Source: Solenopsis invicta
Taxonomy: Eukaryota; Arthropoda; Insecta; Hymenoptera; Formicidae
NCBI RefSeq assembly: GCF_016802725.1
Contig: NC_052671.1
Span: 24,062,728-24,126,727 of the forward strand
Direction: 5' to 3'
DNA: 64,000 nucleotides
Shown in pieces: positions 39,401-53,802 of this stretch. The notes under the pieces were generated by a model. It made no database searches. It saw only the letters and a list, made by a program, of their open reading frames with translations, and was not told where the DNA came from. Each line of letters opens with the position of its first letter. Positions within the stretch are counted from its first letter, which is position 1. A program made the position numbers and the translations under genes.

Positions 39401-42400
39401 ACGTGTGAGTACTAAACTTTAGATGAAAATCTTTTTATTTCTTTGTGTGAATAAAAAATACTTACTTTTTCAGTAAAAGACGAATATGCGTGTCGGAAAC
39501 TGTCGGGAATACAGCGTTGATCTTCGCCACTTGTGACTCGGAGTCGGAATTTTGAGTGAAACTCGTCTCTGTGTTTCTGACCGGAGTCGGAGAGCCTAGA
39601 GTCAAGTCACCAAATCGAGTTGTCATCGCACTGGTGGATTTCAACGACATTGGTGTTTTCAGCTCCTGCACATACATACGATTCTAATAGTGTAACAATT
39701 ACACAAAAACATTTTGCATAGGTGTTGTGTATGTGTACATACATGTATATAGACTAACTTACTGATAAAGAGCATGCATGATTCATGAGGATGACTTTTA
39801 ATATTGATACCTACTTACCTGCGCGCTGGGAGGTAAGAATGCTAGTTGTGGATTATGATAAGGGGACGGTGTTGGATAAATTTGTGGAACTCTGTGAGCA
39901 CCTGTATAATTTAAGTGCCCACCACTTCCGCTTCCTCCGGTCTATTTATTTGTGGTATATCGTGTGCGTTATCCAAATGCAGCGTGTGCATATTATAAGA
40001 ATATATACATTTACAGTTTAACACCATATTCTTTCTCGCATACATACATATACACAAATATACATTCACACACACACACGCAATATGATGTATTAACCCT
40101 GGTGGAAAAATTTTAATGAAATATCGACACTTTGGTGAATTTTAGATTTATTTTGAAACATTCTGACGAGTAATTTCTTTAAATTTTTGCATAAATTTAT
40201 TAAAATTTTAACAAATTTTAATAAACTTATAAAAAAACAATAATAATAGATTATTGAAATTGGAATGAGATGTTAATTCGTTAATATAAAGCAATGTTCA
40301 CAACAAAATGTACATTTCGGACAAATTTCTGAGGCAACGCCTACTATCTCCCCACTACTGAGGCTTGACAAGCCAATCGCGCGTGAAGCGCTGCAGCTTC
40401 AGGGGCGTCCGCATTTCAGAAATATGCTGGATATACCCCTTCCACCAAACTATTACTGAAGTGCCTAACAAAATAATTTATTTTCATATATTAAACATTA
40501 AATTTTTTATTAGTAATATATTTTATGTGTTCCTTGTAATAATATAATTGTAATAATATAAAATTATAAAATTTTAATCTTAGCTTTCCATAATCATTCA
40601 TGAGGTATATGTTGATGCGTGTTTTTAAAGTGTTTTCCTCAGTAGACTACTAAAAAAGAAGATAAGCAAATACGGTTCTGCAAGAAAGCAAAATTCTACA
40701 TTGCAAAATCCCAACAAGCACAAAATTACAATTATATAAATGTTGGTTGTAATTTTCCACTCAACAATATAACTGTTATATAACACAATCATTATAAACA
40801 ACTATGAGTGTGTTACATAACAGTTACATTGTTGAGTGGAAAATTACAACTAACATTTATACTATATAACTGTATTTTTGTGCTTGCTAGGATTTTGCAA
40901 TATAGAATTTTGTACATTGTTTTTCCTCTGAACGTTCTTTGTAACATTGGAATGCTTAAAGTGACCCACTATTTTACTCGCATAAGCAATTAAAAACTAA
41001 ATATCTTTAGAAAAAAGTGAGTTATTCAATACTAGTTATTAAATGTATCACATTCGATATAGAACGCTGTGATTAAAAATTTTAATTATTTCATCACGCT
41101 GCACGTGCCAAATTGTTGTTTGAAATATAACTATGTTCTCTGACTTGTACGTCTAATCAACCTAAATATCAGATGACATTCTTATTAGAACTCCCGGTCA
41201 GAAACGTGTTTTAAAATGTCAGATGTAACATGTAAAACGACTACACGTGTTACATATCCCCATGTTGAAACACGCTTCTGACCGAAAGCTCTAACTTCGA
41301 TAAATGCTTTAATAATAGTTTAGCAGAAAAGATGCATATTTTTAAAATGCGGACTTAAAGCTATAGCGTTCTACGTGTGATCGGCAGCTCGGCCATCGAG
41401 TTTCGAATAGTAATGGGGAGATAGTAAGCATTACCACAAAAATCAACCCGAAATGTGCATTTCGTTGCGAGCACTGAATAAAACATTTACAATTTTTTTG
41501 TTGCAATTTTATTATATTTTTATAGAATCCTTTTTAAAATAGCATTTATTATTCGTCAAAAGCAGAAAATAATCTTTTCAGCAAAATATAATTTCGATGC
41601 ATGTTTAGAGAAATTTCGTAAATTTAATATCAAGTCAAAAATTCATCAAAATTTAATTAAAAATTTTTTTACCAGGGAAATGCATAAAATATCTTTGTAC
41701 ATATAAAGAAAACTAAATACATAATTAGAGATACAATATCTTGCATAAAATATTTTATTTCTTAAATAATATTATACTTTCAAACTTGATTATGTTACAT
41801 GTTTAATCGTTTCACAATGCAATTAAATAATAAAAAGTATTTAAAAGTATTTTTGTTTAATTAAAATTATCTTTGTTATTTGACCAATTTAATGAAAAAT
41901 ATTCATTCAGCACATAATATTTTTACGCAACTCTTGTTTTATTACTTGAAAATATTAAAAGCAAACGTTATATATAATTATAATAAACATATGTATTTTC
42001 AATAATTTATTACAAAATCAAAATCTTGTTGTGATGTTGGATGCAATACAAGAAAATAGAAATTACTTTATATGCTTAAAAAACAGTGTGTCTCACTTTG
42101 TTTACAATATCAAAATTTACTAGCAAAAGCGTTAAAGTTCTAATTAACACGTGCGGTCTCGCGCCGCACATTTACTTGGCGCAAAACACTACTGTATCTC
42201 TTGATATATGTAATTGTAATTTATACCCCCCCCCCCCCGGGCGAAGGGAGCTCAGTATCGGAGCTCTCAGCCCTGATGATGCAAGCTGCAATGTTTGCGA
42301 AACGTCGGCAAAGTGCCCAACACGCACGTGGCATTCATCCGGAAACCCTCTCAGTTAACAATAATTTAGAAATTCTTTTCAAGAAAATAAAATAGTTTTT

Positions 42401-45400
42401 AAAATTACTTTTTGTCTTTTTATTGCTGTTTGAAGATTGATTTCCTACTTTTTGTATTAAAAAAAAAAAAGAAAAAAGGGAGAGAGAAAAAAAGAAAAAA
42501 AGCAACAACAATGATTTATACTATTATGTCTATCGTCATAATATTATAAACAATAGATCAATTTTATTTTTGCATGGTCCATTAGTGATTATGATTTCGG
42601 CTCTCTCGGTGGCCTCAAATTAAAACCTGAAACATTTTCAACTATTGTCGGAATTTTTCGCTAAATAAACAAATGGTACTTGTTTAAAAAAAATTAATTT
42701 TTAAAACATGCTTCTAACCGGGAGTTCTAATTTTGATAAATGCTTTAATAATAGTTTAACGGAAATTCTATTTTTTTTTGTTTCCAATCCCTAAAAAAAA
42801 TCAAGTCATCAAAATAATTCTAGTTCCGATGATAAACACAAATGTTATGATTAAAATAACGCGTTTAAGTTCTTAATTTCAGTCCATTACAAAATCCAGA
42901 ATCATGGTCGCCAATAGAACCACGCAACGGTCAAATAGATCTATTGTTTATAAATTATTCATACAATTTTTATTAAAAAAATACAAAATTAACTTATAAC
43001 AATAATATACAAGACAAGAAGTAATTTTGAAAAAATATCTTTCCTAAAAAAAATTTCTATAAACCTTGTAAAAAATCCGCGCGATAAAATAGAAAACCTC
43101 TTTAATGAACTAAACACAAAAATACATTTAAATATTTATATTTTACATATTTATATACATTCCGACATCTATTCGTACAAGTTTTTTTTATAATTATTTA
43201 TATATCTAAAATTTTCCTTTACAAAAGCGAAAAATACTTCAATAAATATACTAATTGCAAGATATTGTCATAATCAGGGACCCTGCCCAAAATAAAATTT
43301 CGGTCCGGTTACGGTTACGGTCAAAGATTATATCCAATTTTCGGTTTCGGTCTTGTTACTGATAACGGTTACGGTCACTATTTGGATTTCAATCTTTTTC
43401 GGTTACGGTTACGGTTACAGATGTACAATTACCCATTGTAAAATTTAATAACGTATAAAAATAATACAAGTATAAATATCATATTATAAAAAATTCCTGT
43501 TTATTGTAAACAACACTTGTTTAATATAAAAATGTTTAAAAACCATTGGTGGTTCCGGGTTTTTCAAAATCTCTTTTTTTTTGTTTTGTTTTACTTCAAC
43601 ATTCTCAGCAATTTGCAGCGTTAATGGTCGTTTTTTTACTGGTATTAATGGTAGTTTTTCTCTATGAAATAACATAATAATCTTAATAAAATTATCATAA
43701 TAAAAGCAAAAAAAAAAAAAAAGTAACCCTCCATAGACACCATGTAATATCGCTATTTATTGAGAACCTAAAAGTAAATATCTACGGTTTTAAAAGTTCA
43801 ATTAAAATTGTCAAATTTTTTCGGTACTCTAAAAGAGCCAAAAAAATTAAAATATAACTTTAGCTTTAAAAATTTAGTCTTAACATTACAAAGACCTTAT
43901 TCTTTTGTATTCATTTTAAGTTCAAAAATTAAAGGAAAAATTAATCGTTAAAATCAATCACAGATCTATGGAGCGTTAAAAATATTAAAAAAGAGATAAA
44001 ATATAGATGCCGTGTATCTTTTTCTCTTATTCTTATCTCGTAGAGAAAGAAGTCTACACAGCACGCGCTTTTTCTCCTTTTTTACCTAATCTTCAGTATG
44101 ATTTTAAATAGCATTTAAAAAAATCTGACCAAAAATCTGACCAAAAAAACCGAAAAAATATTTTCGGTCAGTTACGGTTAATTAGCCTGCACAATATTTC
44201 GGTTTCGGTTTCGGCCCGGTCAGAGTCCCTGTCATAATACAGATTAAGTTCGCCTTACTCGCTTTTATACTGTCAGTTTAGAAGCGGTAGGTTTGTCCGT
44301 TCATCTAGAAGTAGCCTAAAAATAATATTTACAATAATAGTTACACCAAATGACAACGCATTTAATGTAAGATATTTTTTTAAACCGCTTTTAAAAATAG
44401 TCAATGTTAATTGTTAACATTACCGATGATACTGACATTTATAAGCGTTTTTAATCAAAACGAGCAAGACAAACTTAGCCACAGATGTTGGTAGGAAACA
44501 CTCAAACATTTTCAAACCTCTTTCGACTCAATAAAAAGTGTACCAAAGTCGTCACAGTTCACAGATGGTTAGTAATCTTCATGTGTAATAATACTTTCTT
44601 AAAATATTAAGAAAGAAAAAAATAAAAGTAGTTATTGTTTGAGGATTAATGTTTTTTTTCAATAAAAAATATGAATAAAAATTTATGAACAATAATAAGC
44701 TACAAACACAAGAATAATTTAATTTTATCAATAATGTTCTCACTATTGTTTAAATTATACATTTTGTAAAAAATCATGCAAATTTGAGATCAATTTTATT
44801 TACTCGAGTTATTTTTATTCGAAGAAATTGTGTAAGCACAACACCACATTTTAATTTTAGTCATTTGTTGAAATTAAACAAATCATCCCATTTGAAACAA
44901 ATAATTTTTCTTCCTTAAAATACATTTATCAAAATATTTTCCAATATTTACAAATTGTTTGCATAATGTGCTTTAAGTACACTAAGAAATGTTCTTTTTC
45001 ACTATTCATTTTGTGATATAACTAAGCATAATAATAAAATTTGAAAATTAGTAAGGTTATTTTATCAACTCTTTAAACCATTCTCAGAAGTAAACGCTAA
45101 ACATAAGAAGATTATTAATGCCATCTATTGTTAGTATTTTTTTGGCGACAAATTGGGACTACTTTTTACAGAGATTATGAGTGCTTTTTATTTGACACAA
45201 GTCGATACAAGCGTTTCATTCATTAAAAAAAAGGGGGAGGGGAGTGGACTGTGTCACAAATTGAAAAGCACTCTACTCTATTCACTGAGAAAAACCGAAA
45301 TGCTCGGACAAAAATTCGTCTGCTTCGCGTAGGCTCCGCTTGTAATAGCCTGTAGAATAGCTTAGAAGCTCCCTTCTCTTCTATTCTAAACGCTCGTAGA

Positions 45401-48400
45401 ACCAGCGTTTTCCCCACTATGATGTCTATATGCGCAGACCGATTAGATTTTTCTCAATGAATAGAATATATATTGAGTTAGAGAAAATTGTCTTCAAACA
45501 AAATATTCAATGCTTAAAAAAATGTTCATTATTATAAAATACTACTAATTATTTATTTATAACATATAAGTTTCAGGTTTTATATATGTATATTAGGATA
45601 GAGTCAGGGTTGAGTAAGTTAATATATTTTTAAAAATAATAACCTGCTATGACCGAGAAGTACATGAACACATTTAAATTAAGAAAATGACGGTCAAAAG
45701 CGAATTTCAGTGTTCAATAATAATTTCCTAGGTGAATTTATATACATTTATAAGTTCTCTCAAACTGTACACCACAGTTTACCGGATTTTAAAACAATTG
45801 TTTTAAATAGTTAAATTAAACTATTTAAAAATTATTTAAAAACAATTTAAAAATTATTTTTAACTATTTAAATAGTTTAAATAAAAAAAATTAATAATTA
45901 TATAGTATAATAAAATAAAATCATTAAAATTGCATATTAATTCTTAGAAACAAGTAAATTTATCATTAACTTTGTAATAAAAGAATTAAGTTAAAAAAAT
46001 TTATAATAAAACGCTGATATTTAAAAAATTATTTAAAAACAATTTAAAAATTATTTTTAACTATTTAAATAGTTTAAATAAAAAAAATTAATAATTATAT
46101 AGTATAATAAAAGAAAATCATTAAAATTGCATATTAATTCTTAGAAACAAGTAAATTTATCATTAACTATGTAATAAAAGAATTAAGTTAAAAAAATTTA
46201 TAATAAAACGCTGATATTTAAAAAATTATTTAAAAACAATTTAAAAATTATTTTTAACTATTTAAATAGTTTAAATAACAAAAATTAATAATTATATAGT
46301 ATAATAAAAGAAAATCATTAAAATTGCATATTAATTCTTAGAAACAAGTAAATTTATCATTAACTATGTAATAAAAGAATTAAGTTAAAAAAATTTATAA
46401 TAAAACGCTGATAAGTAAAACCAGAAATGTAATATCAAATAAAATTGATAATCAATTTAATAATTTTTGATGCCTACAAGCATCTCTATAATTCTCCTTT
46501 GTCCCAAAAGCTGTAAAGAGTATTTTTCTAACTAAATTAAGATAACATTAATAGATTATAAACTTAATTTAGTTACGTCAAAAGTTACATGAACAAAAAA
46601 CTAATTAGTTAAAAGTTAATACAATTAAATTAACTTAAGTTAAAAATAAATTTTAAAAAGCATTTTATTCACATTTTTGTAAGTTTTTAAAAAAATTCGT
46701 ACAATTTCCAAGTTAGATTACTCAAAACAATTATAATATATAATAAAAAGGTATAAACAATAATGATTCAATAACGAGCCGTTTTCTGATAGAAAAAAAA
46801 GAATTAAAGATTAAATAATCATTAATAATAATATAGATTATCAAATAAATTTAATATTTTATTTGTAAATTAAATTTATACAAAATAACAAAAAAATATT
46901 GTTTTTTGCGTGGAAATATATTTTATATAAACTTTTATTAAACTTTTTTTACATAAATAAATTTTAACTTAAGAAAAAAGTTAATAAATTAAAGTTCACC
47001 TATTTCAAAAATAACTAGTTAAAGCTAAAAATTAAAATATTTGAAATTAACTAACTATAAGTTTAAAGTTATCTTTTAAATTTATTATTTAACTTTTAAC
47101 TTTTTAACTAGTTACTATCCAACCCTAGGCAGAGTTAACAGAAATTTGATGTATTCATTATTAATAAAATAATTAAGCATCACATATAAACATCTTAAAG
47201 GATATTCAAATAATACATGAGTATTCATATAATGTAAAATGATAAAATGTTAACATAAACATTTTTATCAAGGTACTAGCCTTGATATTCTTTTAGCATG
47301 ATAAAATATAAATCACGACGTGAACTCTGACCTTCAATGTTACACTCTTTTATTAATGTTATCAATAAAGTGAAATCTTTATTAAGATAATTTTATCGCA
47401 CAAGTCCAAGCCAAAAGTTAGTCTCTCCATATATGTAATAATTCAAATAAAATCGTAACGAAAACAAGCGTAGCACTAAACGATTTTATTACAGAGTGTA
47501 TTTATGTATCACAATTTATTATCGTAAAAAAGGAAAATATTCTAAGTACCAAAAATACAAGATATAACCGTTGTCGCTTGTGATCACGAACATTTCGCCT
47601 GAACTGTACATCTAACGACAACGTCACACTGCTATCGAGTTGACAGTAACATTTGCAGATTGTAAATATTACACTATAATATTATATTTATGAAATTTTC
47701 AAAGAATATTTTAAAAAAGATTAATAAATGTTGGAAATAAACGAACAAGCTCGTCATATATTAAAACTATTAACTTTAAATGTGATTATCTTTTGAATGC
47801 TTAGTTACCTCCCCCTTAAAAATTATGCGCATGTATAGAGAATATCATTATTTATAAACAGTAAAAGTTTCAAACAAATCTTACTATCTCTCTAAAGTTA
47901 AAACATAAGATTCGAAACTTCGTCAGACTTGAAACACAGTCATGAAGCAGGAATATATTATAATGAGTATGCGGCGCACGGTTCAAATTAGTTAAAGATC
48001 GTAAAAATTAAAATTAAAAATTATTATTCAGCACTAAAAACCGCTGTAACTGACATAGGTTTTCTAATCTTGCGTTTTAATTTCGTAGATTTTAATTCCG
48101 ATATAACTTATTATTGTTTTTAAGAAAGATTTTTCGTGATAAAACTACCTTAACATATCTAGCAAAAATAGAAACAAGTTTAAATATAAAAAAAAATTAA
48201 TAATTATATGGTATAATAAAGAAAAATCATTAAAATTGCATTATTAATTCTTAGAAATAAGTAAATTTGTCATTAGCTATGTAATAAAAGAATTAAGTTA
48301 AAAAACTTATTTATAACAAAAATGGTTGTATCATAAATTATTTAAACACGTTCTTTGAAAACTTAAAACGTAAAACCTATCATTCTGACATTACATACAC

Positions 48401-51400
48401 ACAGAAAAAACATTAGTATCAAATTAAATTAATATATTATACAATACAATAAATATTAGACATATGAATAACACAAGAAATGAGAAGTGCCATTTATCGG
48501 TTGAAAAGAATCTTGGTACTTAATCTTAGTTCGCTATACCAAAATATGATATGTACCCAGTGCAATTTTTCGCATTATTATAATTTTTTATAATATAATT
48601 TGAAGACCTGGATTATGGATTGAAAACCAGAAATGTTCTCCATTTCATTTTTGTTTACATCTCTATTGCTTTTATTATTTTCGTTTTACATCTTCCTTCT
48701 AGTCTTGACTTAAAGTAACATCAATAACGCTCAAATATTTTATCTACAAACAGCAGTTCTTTTATTTCTTGAATCAATTTAATCCCCTGGCGAGCACGTA
48801 TATAACTTTCTATGCAATTCGGCGTACTGCTTAATAAAAGTTTATTTTTTATTTTCAAATTTTTATTTTAGTTTATTTTTACTTTATATTTTATTTTTAA
48901 TAAACCGATAATAATTGCTATTTTCAATTGTTTTTGAATAATAAAAATAATTATTAACATTTTCAACTTTTTAAATGTTATAATTTAAAAAATTAATGTA
49001 CGAAACAAACATGTATTTATAAAATAAAGATACTATTATATAATATTATGATACTTTCCAAATTATTACTGGCTTTAAACAATCACATTATTTAAGTAAT
49101 ATTCATATATTTTGGGTATTTATACTTTAATTTGAGGTGTAATAATAATTAAAATTTATTTGATCATTTTTAATAATTGTATTTATTAATTAACTTGAAA
49201 GCTATGAATTTATTAGTCAAAACGCTATGCAAAGAAATATTTAAAAAAACACAAATTTTTTGAAATTTCTAATGCTTGCAAATTATGATTTCATGTTTAA
49301 AATAAGTGTCAGTTTATAATTACTTATAAATAATTAAAAACAATATCAATGTCCGACTCAAATGTAGCAAAAGTAAAAAACACAATATTTGAAGAAAGTC
49401 AATTAATGAGCATCAACAGATGTTATTTATATATAATAGTTTATGTATTACAGTATTAGAGAACGTTTCAATTTTACTTAACCATCAACTAAAATTAATA
49501 ATATTCAAATTTACCTCTACATTGTTCAGATAATTAGCCAATATAAAATTGAAAAAAATGACAATATGATATGTGGTCCATAAAAACATCTTTAAACAAA
49601 TAAGAATAAAAGTAAAAAAAAAAGTAAATGTTGCAACTTATAAATAAAAATAAAAAGCTTTGTTTATATGTAAACTATGAATGAAGTATAGGTCAAATTG
49701 ACACATTTACGTCATAAAAAATCAAGCGCCCGCTTAAAAATTAATATCAAAATTAATTAAGAAAGTTTTAACTATCTGTTTTTTTAATTATATTAAGAAT
49801 TTTTTTATGAAAAACTCATCTGGAATTTTTTAAATAGCATCATACAATTTTTTATTCATAATATTGTAGAAATCAAAACAAATTTAATATACTATCAAGA
49901 ACATCAGTTTTATTGATGTTTTATTAATTTGATTGATACACATAATATCTATCATAAATATCAATTAATAAAAAAAAATAAAACTATACAACTTATGTAA
50001 ACAAATTTTATTAAATGTTTTTTATATTTAATATCAAATTGTAGCATTATTTGTAACAGCAGTACTTACAAGTAATATTTACATTTAAGATCTTATTATT
50101 AGAGAAAAAAAACAGGTTGTGCAACTTTCGATTAAATTGTATAATAGCTATGCATGATTTGTTAAAAAGAGCAAACCTTGCAGAAGGAAACAAGCCATTT
50201 GAATATTTACTTACATAAATTTCTTCATTAATTCGCTTTTTTTATTAATACATAACACATACATACACAAAACAATAATATATACATATGTATGGGTTTA
50301 TGTTCTTTGTACATTTCTAGCCAAGCTTGTAAGTACTGCTATTACAAATAATGCTGCAATTTAATATTAAATATCAATAAAATCAATAAAACATCAATAA
50401 ACGTAAAATCCTCAATAGTATATTAAATTCATATTAAATTCATATTATGGAAAAAATATGGCGCTATTTAAGAAATTAAAGAAAACCTGAATTGTCTATT
50501 TTTATCACATGTAGAAACAAATAAACATTCATTGCATGAAACAAATAAACATTCATCTTTCAACCTTTTTTTTGTTAATTATCAAGTGTCTAAAAAAATC
50601 ATGCGGATCGTTACGCTAAGCATCCTGTATATGAAAATGTTATCAAAATCCGCTTTGACTGAAAAATGGCACTTATTATTTCTTGTATTAAATATGTTCA
50701 ACAGTAGTGTTTTATATATGTACAATCTTTTTTAAACAATTTAACAATCATAAATTTCAACAAAATGTTGTATTTTTATTTCAATATTATAATATTGAAC
50801 TAAAAAGCACAATATGGATATTTTGATAATAAAATAAAAAATTCTTTAATTTGAAGACAATTGCTATTTGATATAAAATATTTTTTCAATTCGTGAAAAT
50901 TACTATTGAATAATGAGAATAGTTATCTTGATAAAACTATACAAAAATCTTCAGCAAGTTATATTCTTATTTATTTAGCAAGATATTTACCCTCATTTAA
51001 ATATTTAACATATCAAAAATAAATATTAAAAATTCTCAAAATTCTTTTTTTCTGTATTAATGTAAATGTTTAAGCGTACAATGACAAAAAACAGATTTAT
51101 TAATAAAATAAAACAAAAATACTAAAAAAATTATAATTTCAAAATCTTTTAACGTAGAAAAGTATAAATATAAAAGTGCAATGTATCATCTTTTTAAGCA
51201 TTCAATATTTGATTCAGAAATACATCAAATTTTATGACTTACTGTGTATAACTTACACAAACTCAATAAATCATTATAACTGACCTGCATAGGAATCTCT
51301 TGAGAAGTAGTAGTAGTAGTAGTTGAACTCAATGGCATTGAGTTCTGAGACTGTATATACTGAGAATACTGCCAATATCTCACTCTTGGATCTTCCCATG

Positions 51401-53726
51401 TTGTAGTTCGATTAAAATGATTTATGAAATATCTGAAAAAAGATACCATAACAATTCATATTTAATTTGTTATGTCGAAGTAACATTTTCCACAAGTATT
51501 TTCAAATAAGTGTACTCATTAGAGCAACATGTCTTTTAGCACAAAATATTTCGATGAAAGAAGAGAAACTTGATTTTAACAAAATTTTTATAATATTCGG
51601 AGTGGCAAAAAAAGTAAAAAATATTTGTTCATTATTATTAAATTATCAGTTGTGATATTATCATTGTATTATTACTATTGTTGTTTATTTCATAACTGTG
51701 TTTCAAGATTGTAAATTTATTTAGTGCATAGGATAATAAACTTAAAAATACAAATATAAAATCACACAAAAAAATATTAGCGTAAAAGCATAGCTTTAAT
51801 AAAATAAGACTTGTCTTTAATTAAATTATTTTACTTTTAAGGCTCCTGACTCCTCAGCCGAGAACTCCCCGTTGACGGTAGTGACATTCCGTCGCGGACA
51901 AAAGTAGAACTAATAGACGTGAAACGTGACAGATTGACGATGAAATGTTGTCGTGCATGTCATCTTGTTATTATGTGTTTTATTGTAAAAATAGGACCGT
52001 AAGTAAAATTTCTTGGAATTTTATACGTGAAAGCTCATTTTTCACTCCTTTTAATAGTTATCCGTGTGTTTTCCTGTCTAAATAGGCATCACTTTACATG
52101 CTTTTTACGACTATTTACTGACTGTTAGGCGGAAAAGGGATAATCTTGACCCATTTTTACAAGTGTTTTAAAGCCACCTGATTAGTCTGTTTTTATCCAA
52201 ATTGGTTTTATTTACAAAGAGCATATCGGACAAAATTACGTGTCATTTCACGCAATTTCACGCTTCTGACGTCACGACTTTAATATGGCCGCGATCAGGA
52301 GCCTTAATCATTAGAATCATTGTTCTTCTAATCCAAAGATTTTCAAAAATTTACAAAAATTATTATTATTATTATTAAGACCTAACGTTTCAATAAGCAT
52401 AAAATTTTACTACCACAAAAATCATCACATTATTACGATATTAAATTACATGTAATAGTTCCAAATATATCGTATTTAATGTTGTATATGTATAACATCA
52501 ACATATATACTTTAACACTTCTTTAAAAAAATCATGTATCAAATCTTTTTAAAATCGCAATTCGTATTATAAGAACAGGTAAAAAATGAGTAATAACATA
52601 ATGATGTAAATTATTATAATTAATCAATTAAAATAAATATTTAATACCATAAGATTAACATAAAATGGACGTTTTGGGCTCACTTGTTCTTCTTCAGTAT
52701 CCAAAAATTCATCTCCAAAAAACAATATAAATCATAAAATATCTTTCCAAAAATTAACAGAAATCAAATATACAAAAAGCTTGTCTATTAACAATGGAAA
52801 AAAGTCAAGTTTAACCATTCGAGTCGCTTACATAAATGGATTGGAACTATATCTCTTCAAAATAAATGTTTAATCTTAGTCCATTTATTTGCAGTGTTGT
52901 GATTGTGGGAAGTAGCATCTTAAAATTTTTATTGGTAGTCAACTTATTAAAAAATGATAATAATGGCAGGCATATAATTATTCTCACGTTAATTGTTACA
53001 GGATTATTTGAATACGTCCTTGGTAGATAAACACACAGTGTCATTAATTAGCAAAAAATCACATAAGCTTCAGTCATTATTGAAGCTCTTATTAAAAACT
53101 TGTATCTTGGATGAGACATATGAGACTTTTTTAAATGTTTATACAATATTATTTTCAAACTATAAAATCAATATTTCAAATATTGCTTTAATATTACTTG
53201 GTTGGGATATCAATACTACTGTAGTATATTTATATATCCATATGTAATATCGAAAATTACTTTATAATTATTTTTTATAACTAAAACATCAAATAGCTTG
53301 AAAAATGTGGAAAACAATATGGAGTCCTATGTGGTATAAGATATGTTAAAATGCACAATATTATATATACGGTGATTATTAATGAATGTTCTCATTTTTT
53401 ATCATCAGAGCATGATTTACCGACGGATACGTATTTCTAATAGCGATTTCGGCTGGGGCACATCGGTGGCACACAAACTGAGCCCGACTATTTTCTCAGG
53501 TCCACTTTGTGTACACCCAATATGCATTTGTGAAGTGTATCGAGCCCAGACAAACACGCGGCACCACTAAGAGACTGCATTATTTGACTAGCCAAACACA
53601 AAAGCTGCATCGACACCTGAAATGTGCAACCAGTGTGCCCCAGCCGAAATCGCTATAATATATTATATTAGAAATTACAAATGTGTGCTCCGATGGTAAA
53701 AAGTAGAAACATTCATTAATAATCAC

Positions 53727-53802
<76 letters not shown>

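Larger units (their letters stand above)
40098..41677. mobile_element. Outer element of a three-level nest
   Basis: The ends are CCCTGGTGGAAAAATTTTAA and, reversed, CCCTGGTAAAAAAATTTTTA. It belongs to the family of 19776-20780. Its centre has been split by the hAT-like element at 40292-41476, leaving about 190-200 bp of outer sequence on either side. Confidence 0.7.

Noticed and set aside
43300..43425. GGTTAC repeats as an interstitial telomere
   Set aside because: The insect telomere repeat is TTAGG; these hexamers belong to the subterminal region of a hAT-like element with an exact target duplication.
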